Positions 7,070 to 12,302 of a DNA stretch of 12,302 bases are shown in pieces. How positions within the stretch are numbered: the stretch's first letter is position 1; the number at the start of each line of letters is the position of its first letter. Made by a program: the position numbers and the translations under genes. Below the pieces are notes generated by a model. It did no database searches, had not been told where the DNA came from, and saw nothing but the letters and a program-made list of their open reading frames with translations. Source of the DNA: Prevotella sp. UBA7782 (GTDB lineage Bacteria; Bacteroidota; Bacteroidia; Bacteroidales; Bacteroidaceae); assembly GCA_002480935.1 (NCBI GenBank), contig DLDC01000056.1, forward strand, positions 200 to 12,501, read 5' to 3'.

Positions 7070-7708
7070 TTATTTGTTTATATACTCCATGAGCAGGTCG
7101 GTGGCTTTCTGCGTGCTGTAGGGCGTAATGTCAAGGCACAAGTCATAGTTAGTGGCATCGTTCCACGTCTTGCCCGTCATGTCTTTGGTGTATATCTCCC
7201 TGCCATAGTCATGCTCTTCCATCATCTGCCTGGCCTTACGCTCATCCGTGTTATATATCTGCATGATACGCTTCAGGCGTGCTTGTCGGTCGGCATGAAG
7301 AAAAATTCTTACCGTGTTGGGCGTATCGGCAAAGAGGTAGAAGCCGCAACGCCCTATCACCACACAACTTTCATGGCGCGCTATAGCCTTTATCTCAGCA
7401 GCCTGAGCGTTGAACATCTGCCTGGAAGTGAGCTCGCGCTCGTTGCCGGAGTAAGTAGTTGAGTCGGCAAAAGCCCTGTAGAACACTGCAAAGTCATCCC
7501 ACCACGATGGCCGTTTCTCATCCAGCCTGGCCGCTTTTTCCGGTGTTATGCGCAGTTTCTCAGCCACTGCCGTGAGTATCTGCTTGTCAATAAGCTTCAC
7601 TCCCAGCCTTTTGGCTACCTCCTCTCCTATCTCGTGTCCTCCCGTACCAAACTGCCGGGCAATGGTAATCACAAATTTCTTGCTCTTGTCCATGGTATAA
7701 CCCTTCAT
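7070..7708 (-). CDS. Cytidylate kinase-like family protein
   Basis: A P-loop phosphotransferase-like protein of the cytidylate-kinase-like family, distinct from housekeeping Cmk; its true substrate is not known. The N-terminal nucleotide-binding region is ITIARQFGTGGHEIG. A middle segment carries CVVIGRCGFYLFAD and IFLHADRQARLKRI, which resemble the NMP-kinase core and lid. The open frame reaches back to an ATG at 7732, but the promoter at 7720-7751 overlaps those first codons, so that start cannot be used by its transcript. ATG 7708 (212 aa) or ATG 7693 (207 aa, beginning MDKSKKFVITIARQ) are the real candidates. The latter starts just before the conserved core and is equally likely. It is a single gene facing the HAD operon and diverging from the DUF2027 gene. 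Confidence 0.85.
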   Translation of the reverse strand: MKGYTMDKSKKFVITIARQFGTGGHEIGEEVAKRLGVKLIDKQILTAVAEKLRITPEKAARLDEKRPSWWDDFAVFYRAFADSTTYSGNERELTSRQMFNAQAAEIKAIARHESCVVIGRCGFYLFADTPNTVRIFLHADRQARLKRIMQIYNTDERKARQMMEEHDYGREIYTKDMTGKTWNDATNYDLCLDITPYSTQKATDLLMEYINK

Positions 7709-7719
7709 GTTATGTGTTA

Positions 7720-7751
7720 CAAAAATATGCAATTTTATCGTTAACTACAAA
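7720..7751 (-). promoter_or_regulatory. Promoter of the cytidylate kinase-like gene
   Basis: On the minus strand TTTG (7748-7751), a 20-base spacer, and TATTTTTG (7720-7727) match the Bacteroidales consensus exactly. Transcription should begin near 7714, leaving about 6 bases before ATG 7708 or about 21 before ATG 7693. This decides against the upstream ATG at 7732. Confidence 0.8.
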
Positions 7752-7764
7752 TTTTTTGCACCGT

Positions 7765-7800
7765 TCTTTTCTCTCTTCCCCATCTTTTCTCTCTTCCTCA
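7765..7800. repeat. 18-bp tandem pyrimidine repeat
   Basis: Two adjacent 18-base units (7765-7782 and 7783-7800) agree at 17 of 18 positions and are pure C/T except for one A near the end of each. They lie between two divergent promoters. A GC-rich hairpin-forming stretch (GGGGC 7812-7816 with GCCCC 7823-7827, flanked by ACAG/CTGT) follows at once. Confidence 0.7.
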
Positions 7801-7853
7801 ACAGCCCCACCGGGGCGCCGAAGCCCCTCTGTTGCCCACATTTCTAATATAAG

Positions 7854-7885
7854 TTTGCTAATATGCCGTTTTTTTTGTATGTTTG
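7854..7885 (+). promoter_or_regulatory. Promoter of the DUF2027-Smr/nadE operon
   Basis: TTTG (7854-7857), a 20-base spacer and TATGTTTG (7878-7885) match the Bacteroidales -33/-7 consensus exactly. The expected start is near 7892, giving a leader of about 28 bases before ATG 7920. No separate promoter core is seen before nadE or the secreted-protein gene. Confidence 0.8.
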
Positions 7886-7919
7886 CACAACAATTTAAAG
7901 CATTAAATAATCAATAGAT

Positions 7920-9116
7920 ATGAAGGTAGGTGATAAGGTAAGATTTCTAAGTGATATAGGTGGCGGCCGCATTTCCGGCTTTCAAGGCAAAAACATTGTT
8001 CTCGTTGAAGATGCCGACGGTTTCGAAATACCCACGCCCATTAATGAGGTGGTGGTTGTAGAAGATGACGACTACAGCACCCGCAAGGTGATAGAAACGC
8101 GCTCAAAGGCCCAGGAAATCCATGAGCCCGATGATCGTTCCATCAAAGCCAAGCTTCAGGGAAGTGCCCAACCCGATGAGCCGGAAGAAGCCGACGAGGC
8201 TGAGCAAGAGACAAAAGACGATCCTTCGGTTAACTTTACGCCCAAGCCTCAGGAGCGAAAAGGCGGCGACAAACTGTCGTTCTATTTGGCTTTTGTGCCC
8301 GTAGACGACAATATGATAACCAACACGCAGTTTGATGCCTATGTCATCAACGACAGCAACTATTTCATTTCCTATGTTTGGCTCACAGCTGAAGATGCCT
8401 CATGGACGGTGTTTGCCCAGGGAACGGCAGAGCCCAACACCAAGTTGCGCATTGAAACCTTTGGCCGAGAGCAGCTCAACTCTATGATACGCACGTGCGT
8501 GCAGCTCTTTGCCTTTAAGCGCGATAAGTCGTTCTTGCTCAAGCCCGCAGTGGATGTACAGGTGAGAATAGACGCGGTGAAGTTCTTCAAGCCCCGCTCG
8601 TTCCAAGCCAACGACTTCTTTGAGAAGCATGCCCTGCTCTATCCCATCATAGAGAACGACCGACCCGTGCGGCCACTTGTCATCAATGCGAGCCAACTCA
8701 AGCAAGAGCTCTACGCCCATGAACCTGCCAAACAGAAGGCCGATGTGGCCCCTGCGCGCACTCCCGAAGCGCTCGTTAAGCGCTATGACAACAACCAAAG
8801 CAAGAGCCATAAGATAAAAAAGGTGCTGCGCGACGATAAGTTGGTCATCGACCTCCATGCCTCTGAGCTGCTCGACTCTACTGTAGGAATGAGCTCGGCC
8901 GACATTCTTGACTATCAGATGCAAACCTTCAGGCGCGTGCTCGAAGAAAACAAAGACAAGAAAGGGCAGAAAATAGTGTTCATACATGGCAAGGGCGAGG
9001 GCGTGTTGCGCCATGCCATCATCCACGAACTCAACTATCGCTACAAGCAATATCCCTATCAAGATGCCTCCTTCCAAGAATATGGCTACGGAGCCACACA
9101 GGTAACCATCAAGTAA
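7920..9116 (+). CDS. DUF2027 protein with C-terminal Smr domain
   Basis: A 398-aa protein of a Bacteroidota family whose role is not established. Residues 1-48 form a small beta-rich N-terminal domain beginning MKVGDKVRFL, followed by an acidic low-complexity linker (about 65-112). A central DUF2027 domain, beta-rich, covers about 115-255. A basic linker precedes the Smr domain (about 305-398), which carries the signatures IDLHA (310-314) and HGKGEGVLR (356-364). Smr domains are best known from MutS2 and act as nucleases or nucleic-acid binders; here no MutS-type ATPase part is present. No signal peptide is seen, so it should act in the cytoplasm on DNA or RNA. It is first in the operon, 23 bases before nadE. 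The domain calls are firm; the cellular role is open. Confidence 0.93.
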   Translation: MKVGDKVRFLSDIGGGRISGFQGKNIVLVEDADGFEIPTPINEVVVVEDDDYSTRKVIETRSKAQEIHEPDDRSIKAKLQGSAQPDEPEEADEAEQETKDDPSVNFTPKPQERKGGDKLSFYLAFVPVDDNMITNTQFDAYVINDSNYFISYVWLTAEDASWTVFAQGTAEPNTKLRIETFGREQLNSMIRTCVQLFAFKRDKSFLLKPAVDVQVRIDAVKFFKPRSFQANDFFEKHALLYPIIENDRPVRPLVINASQLKQELYAHEPAKQKADVAPARTPEALVKRYDNNQSKSHKIKKVLRDDKLVIDLHASELLDSTVGMSSADILDYQMQTFRRVLEENKDKKGQKIVFIHGKGEGVLRHAIIHELNYRYKQYPYQDASFQEYGYGATQVTIK

Positions 9117-9139
9117 AAGCGCTAAAACAATTATCCGTC

Positions 9140-11131
9140 ATGAAATATGGATTTGTAAAAGTGGCCGCCGCGATACCCCAAGTAAGGGTGGCTAACCCCG
9201 AATACAACTGTGGAGAGATACTACGTCTCACCCTCGAGGCATCTGATAAGGGTGCCGAAATCATCGTCTTTCCCGAACTTTCCGTAACCGGCTATACGTG
9301 TCAGGACCTCTTCAGGCAGCAAACGCTGCTTCAAGGGGCAGAGTCTGGCGTGGCCAGCCTGCTGGAGGGCACATGCCAGACAGACATTATAGCCATAGTA
9401 GGAGTGCCGGTGGCGGTGGGTCCGCTGCTGCTCAACTGCGCCCTGGTCATGCAGCATGGCGCCATATTGGGCATCGTGCCCAAGACCTATCTGCCCAACT
9501 ACAGCGAGTTTTATGAAAAGAGATGGTTTGCGTCGGCCTCCGACTTGCAGGCCGAAACCATTCGCTATGCCGGGCAAGAAGTGCTCATGTCGCCGCAGCT
9601 GCACCTCTTCACCACAGCCTATGGCGTGAAGTTTGGCATTGAGCTGTGCGAAGATGTGTGGGCACCCCTGCCTCCCAGCAACCGTTTGGCACTGGCCGGA
9701 GCCGACATTATATTCAATCTCTCTGCATCAGACGAACTCATTGGCAAGCACAACTACCTTCTTTCGCTGCTGGCTCAACAGTCTGCGCGCACCATCTGCG
9801 GATATGTTTACAGCGGCTGTGGATTCGGAGAGAGCACGCAAGACGTGGTTTACGGCGGCAATGCCCTCATCTACGAGAACGGTCAGCTGCTGGCCTCTTC
9901 AGCCCGGTTCAGCCTGAAAGAGCAGCTCGTCATGCAGCAGATAGACGTTGAGCGGTTGCGTGCCGAGCGACGCAACAACTCTACTTATGCCGCCGTACAG
10001 CGACTCATGGCAGCCGACGCGAGCCACTACCTGCACATTGCCGCCCCTCATCGCATGGAGGAGGCCGACTCTTGGCGCCTCATACGCAAGGTAAACCCGC
10101 ACCCCTTCATCCCCACACAGGGCGACATGCAACAGTCTTGCGAAGAGATATTCAACATTCAGGTGTGCGGATTGGCCAAGCGCCTTGTTCACACCCACTG
10201 CAAGACGGTGGTGCTGGGCATCAGTGGCGGGCTCGACTCAACGCTTGCCCTGCTGGTTTGCGTGCGTACCTTCGACCGCCTGGGCCTGGACCGCAAGGGC
10301 ATCGTGGGGGTTACGATGCCGGGATTCGGCACTACGGGCCGCACCTATCACAATGCTGTGGGCCTTATCAAGAGTCTTGGCGTCACGCTGCGCGAGATAA
10401 GCATCGCCGCTGCCGTGACACAGCACTTTCAAGACATAGGGCATGACGGCAAGACGTATGACGTTACTTACGAAAACTCACAGGCTCGCGAGCGCACGCA
10501 GATACTCATGGACCTGAGCAACCAGCTGGGCGGACTCGTCATAGGCACGGGCGACCTCTCCGAACTGGCCTTGGGATGGTGCACTTATAACGGCGACCAC
10601 ATGAGCATGTATGGCGTCAACGTGAGCATACCCAAGACGCTTATACGTCATCTGGTGAGATATGTAGCCGAAACAGAGCCCACTCAGGCTGCTGACGGCA
10701 CACGGACGGCACGCGAGATATTGCTCGACATCATCGACACACCTATCTCGCCCGAGCTCACCCCGGCCGACAGCAAGGGCAACATCAAGCAAAAGACCGA
10801 AGACTTGGTGGGTCCTTACGAGCTGCACGACTTCTTTCTCTATTACATTCTGCGCTTCGGCTTCAGCCCAGACAAGCTGCTCATGCTGGCCAAATGCGCC
10901 TTTCAGGGTGACGACAATCTGGTTGCGGGGCGTGGCAGCTATGACGATGCCACCATTCTGCATTGGCTTCGCACCTTCTTCAGGCGCTTCTTCTCTCAGC
11001 AGTTCAAGCGTTCGTGCTTGCCCGACGGGCCTAAGGTGGGCAGCGTGAGCCTCTCACCACGCGGCGACTGGCGTATGCCGAGCGATGCCGACGCGGCTTT
11101 GTGGCTCAAAAAGGTAGACTATCTGTCATGA
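9140..11131 (+). CDS. nadE: Glutamine-dependent NAD+ synthase
   Basis: Makes NAD+ from deamido-NAD+, ATP and glutamine in the cytoplasm, the last step of NAD synthesis. The N-terminal glutaminase (about 1-290) is a carbon-nitrogen hydrolase with catalytic triad Glu46 (FPELSVTGY), Lys115 (VPKTYLPNY) and Cys170 (IELCEDVW). The C-terminal synthase (about 325-655) carries the ATP pyrophosphatase loop SGGLDST at 362-368, followed by the conserved [12 protein letters not shown] and the D-P-rich [10 protein letters not shown] region. At 663 aa it matches the long two-domain form, so glutamine rather than free ammonia should be the nitrogen source. ATG 9140 lies 23 bases after the DUF2027-Smr stop. 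Its stop overlaps the start of the following secreted-protein gene. All key residues are present. Confidence 0.98.
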   Translation: MKYGFVKVAAAIPQVRVANPEYNCGEILRLTLEASDKGAEIIVFPELSVTGYTCQDLFRQQTLLQGAESGVASLLEGTCQTDIIAIVGVPVAVGPLLLNCALVMQHGAILGIVPKTYLPNYSEFYEKRWFASASDLQAETIRYAGQEVLMSPQLHLFTTAYGVKFGIELCEDVWAPLPPSNRLALAGADIIFNLSASDELIGKHNYLLSLLAQQSARTICGYVYSGCGFGESTQDVVYGGNALIYENGQLLASSARFSLKEQLVMQQIDVERLRAERRNNSTYAAVQRLMAADASHYLHIAAPHRMEEADSWRLIRKVNPHPFIPTQGDMQQSCEEIFNIQVCGLAKRLVHTHCKTVVLGISGGLDSTLALLVCVRTFDRLGLDRKGIVGVTMPGFGTTGRTYHNAVGLIKSLGVTLREISIAAAVTQHFQDIGHDGKTYDVTYENSQARERTQILMDLSNQLGGLVIGTGDLSELALGWCTYNGDHMSMYGVNVSIPKTLIRHLVRYVAETEPTQAADGTRTAREILLDIIDTPISPELTPADSKGNIKQKTEDLVGPYELHDFFLYYILRFGFSPDKLLMLAKCAFQGDDNLVAGRGSYDDATILHWLRTFFRRFFSQQFKRSCLPDGPKVGSVSLSPRGDWRMPSDADAALWLKKVDYLS

Positions 11132-11682
11132 CGCGGTTGCTCTACATCATCATTCTGCTGACTCTCACACTGCAAGGACAGGCTCAGTCATGGCAAGAAA
11201 GCCCCATCACCATAGCCTCTCTCTTGCAGTATGAGCAGTCGAAGGCACGCTCAGGCGAAGCCTTTGCCCCCTTCTCGCAATATGGCTTCAAGCGCATATA
11301 TGCCACAGAGGTGCTCTCCTCTGACGACACACGGCGGCTTTGGGGCTATCATGTGGGGGCTAATCTCGACTTCGATAAGGACAAAGACCCGCTGTATAAG
11401 CTCTTTGCCTTGCGCACCATGGGCTCCATGGCCGTCATAGACGACGTGACTAGTCGGGGAAAGTGCCGCGTCATCTTCTGGAGCAAACGGCTCTACCATC
11501 GATTTGAAGGCGAACTGGAGCAGCTGCACTTTGAGCTTGCCACCAATAAACATACCAATAAGCTGCTCTTCACACGTGCCGAGACTTCCGTGCGTGTGGT
11601 TGTTACCATCACGCCCGACCTTTATCTCATGGACATCGAGCCCACGCCACAGGCCGGAAACATAAAGACCAGGAAGCCCTAA
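11128..11682 (+). CDS. Small secreted protein of unknown function
   Basis: A 184-aa product I cannot assign to a family. The ATG at 11128 overlaps the nadE stop as ATGA, a typical translational-coupling arrangement. It gives a textbook signal peptide: MTRLL, a leucine/isoleucine core to about residue 14, then LQGQA-QS as a likely cleavage site after Ala19. The possible GTG start at 11101 would spoil this signal and is rejected. There is no lipobox Cys after the core, so it is likely periplasmic or outer-membrane associated rather than a lipoprotein. The mature part is mixed, with a run FDKDKDP, a hydrophobic-basic segment VIFWSKRLYHRF, and a C-terminal beta-like stretch (VRVVVTITPDLYLMDI). 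Only one Cys (113) is present. It is probably co-transcribed with nadE, but no functional link is evident. Confidence 0.85.
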   Translation: MTRLLYIIILLTLTLQGQAQSWQESPITIASLLQYEQSKARSGEAFAPFSQYGFKRIYATEVLSSDDTRRLWGYHVGANLDFDKDKDPLYKLFALRTMGSMAVIDDVTSRGKCRVIFWSKRLYHRFEGELEQLHFELATNKHTNKLLFTRAETSVRVVVTITPDLYLMDIEPTPQAGNIKTRKP

Positions 11683-11694
11683 GGTTGCTTTTTT
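11674..11694 (+). terminator. Possible weak terminator at the operon end
   Basis: AAGC (11674-11677) can pair with GCTT (11687-11690), with inner CC/GG pairing and a small bulge, followed by TTTT. It overlaps the stop codon of the secreted-protein gene. The stem is short, so this is tentative. Confidence 0.35.
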
Positions 11695-11771
11695 AATCAG
11701 ATTGAGACGTTTTCGGCAAAATAATGGGTATCAAAACGCAAATTGAAAAGAGATTTTAGCGGGCTACATGA

Positions 11772-11835
11772 CCGATTTTGCCCGATGTCTTGAAGCCTAT
11801 AGATGCAGGAGACGGGCGAAACGGCATAGGCGCTT
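11772..11835 (+). other. Two interleaved RNA stems (possible switch or pseudoknot)
   Basis: Stem A pairs CCGATTTTGCCCG (11772-11784) with CGGGCGAAACGG (11813-11824): 12 pairs, one of them G-U, with one bulged A. Stem B pairs AAGCCTAT (11793-11800) with ATAGGC-GC-TT (11826-11835), with a two-base bulge. The 5' arm of B lies in the loop of A and the 3' arm of B begins one base past A. The short crossing link makes the full stems hard to form together, so they look like alternatives. Confidence 0.4.
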
Positions 11836-11879
11836 AGACAGTTTACCTCATTTAACTAATTCATAGAACCAGCCTTAAC

Positions 11880-12085
11880 ATTTTTCTTGCCTTAGGGTTC
11901 ACGCATGATGAGCACCTAAGACGCATGGCCTGACATTTTCCTTTCATTTTGTCAAGAGCGTAAGATGCATCATTTGGCATTTCAAAATAGGCACTTTCGA
12001 CTTGCAAAAAGCATGGTTTTAAGCTGCAAAAAGGCCTATTTTGAAACGCCATCTCATTACTATTGCCAACTGATTGACTATCAGA
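11880..12085. repeat. Probable interspersed palindromic repeat element
   Basis: A chain of inverted repeats: CTTAGG/CCTAAG (11891-11896, 11915-11920), TGACA/TGTCA (11931-11935, 11950-11954), and 17-bp arms with a single mismatch (11976-11992, 12034-12050) around a 41-base loop. The loop contains two similar 11-mers, CTTGCAAAAAG and GCTGCAAAAAG. Sequences and spurious peptides of this kind (for example FQNRHFRLAKS) recur, as I recall, between genes in Prevotella. The boundaries are estimates. Confidence 0.55.
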
Positions 12086-12134
12086 GCCTTGTAGGAACAC
12101 GTAAAAAAGACTCGTCCAGGCGGGCTATGAAGAG

Positions 12135-12166
12135 AGGCACAGCGGGGCTTCTGACGTGCCTTTTTG
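12135..12166 (+). terminator. Rho-independent-type terminator
   Basis: AGGCAC (12135-12140) pairs perfectly with GTGCCT (12156-12161), followed at once by a short T-run. No protein gene ends just upstream; the nearest plus-strand stop is about 450 bases away. It either ends a long 3' tail from the nadE operon or marks the end of a non-coding RNA. Confidence 0.6.
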
Positions 12167-12219
12167 TGTGATTTTAAAATATAAAAGGGAGATTATCATG
12201 CAGAAATAAATAATTTTCT

Positions 12220-12227
12220 TAACTTTG
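12220..12227 (+). promoter_or_regulatory. Promoter -7 core reading out of the window
   Basis: TAACTTTG matches TAnnTTTG and would start transcription near 12234. The -33 TTTG is missing at the expected distance. An ATG at 12278 opens a frame (MAAIHKRD) that runs off the edge, but too little is visible to call a gene. Confidence 0.45.
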
Positions 12228-12302
12228 CACTACTATTCGTCAGCATCTCAACGCTCACACCTGCCTGGCTCTTTGTCATGGCCGCTATACATAAACGTGA
12301 CC

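Larger units (their letters stand above)
11683..12302. other. 620-base gene-free, hairpin-rich region
   Basis: I find no credible protein gene on either strand. The two longest frames (plus 11965-12171, minus 11861-12100) run through inverted repeats and lack start context or domain features. The stretch holds an interleaved stem pair (11772-11835), several hairpins (11891-11920, 11931-11954, 11976-12050), a terminator (12135-12166) and a promoter core near the right edge (12220-12227). Confidence 0.7.

Noticed and set aside
8400..9077. 225-aa minus-strand frame
   Set aside because: It is antisense to the DUF2027-Smr gene and shows no domain; the plus-strand gene has firm motifs.
10478..10963. 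161-aa minus-strand frame within nadE
   Set aside because: It is a shadow of the synthase domain, with no promoter or family resemblance.
11101..11127. GTG start upstream of the secreted protein
   Set aside because: It would add nine residues before the signal peptide and overlap nadE further; ATG 11128 gives a clean signal sequence and ATGA coupling.
11861..12171. Two overlapping frames, minus 11861-12100 and plus 11965-12171
   Set aside because: Both read through the inverted repeats. The peptides look alike on both strands because the DNA is palindromic, so they are treated as repeat-derived and non-coding.
12228..12302. tRNA or riboswitch at the right edge
   Set aside because: No cloverleaf or recognisable aptamer pattern is seen in the visible 75 bases, and the element may continue outside the window.

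Overview
The window comes from a member of the Bacteroidota, most likely a Prevotella-type Bacteroidales. Three things support this. Several intergenic regions carry the Bacteroidales promoter TTTG-N20-TAnnTTTG instead of a -35/-10 box. Start codons lack clear Shine-Dalgarno sequences. Several genes belong to families typical of this phylum: a DUF2027-Smr protein, a ZapB-like coiled-coil protein upstream of zapA and rny, and a Wzc-like kinase with a tyrosine-rich tail. The genus is inferred from general resemblance; no search was run.

Layout. (1) Positions 1-2768, minus strand: an uncharacterised 210-aa protein, then an operon of a 97-aa coiled-coil protein, zapA and rny (RNase Y, cut by the left edge). 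(2) Positions 2769-2999: a divergent control region with one promoter core facing each way and a 14-bp palindrome just before the rfbA start. (3) Positions 3000-7002, plus strand: rfbA (dTDP-glucose synthesis), a Wzz/BY-kinase polysaccharide co-polymerase, and a small HAD-family phosphatase after an intergenic hairpin. A strong hairpin closes this block. (4) Positions 7070-7708, minus strand: a cytidylate-kinase-like protein, whose start is fixed by a promoter lying inside the longest open frame. (5) Positions 7709-7919: a second divergent control region with two well-formed promoters. (6) Positions 7920-11682, plus strand: a DUF2027-Smr protein, glutamine-dependent NAD+ synthase, and a small secreted protein whose start overlaps the nadE stop. 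(7) Positions 11683-12302: about 620 bases without a credible gene. They hold inverted repeats, a region that looks like an interspersed repeat, a terminator, and a promoter core reading out of the right edge.

How the genes work together. The left block is housekeeping: Z-ring regulation and mRNA decay. The rfbA-kinase pair supplies an activated sugar and chain-length/export control for a surface polysaccharide, although no glycosyltransferases, flippase or other rfb genes are present here. nadE makes NAD+. I did not find a defence system, CRISPR array, insertion sequence, prophage, or tRNA/rRNA gene. No clearly new multi-gene system is visible. The most interesting items are the structured gene-free right end, the tyrosine-glycine tail of the kinase, the re-assigned kinase start, and the regulatory palindromes.
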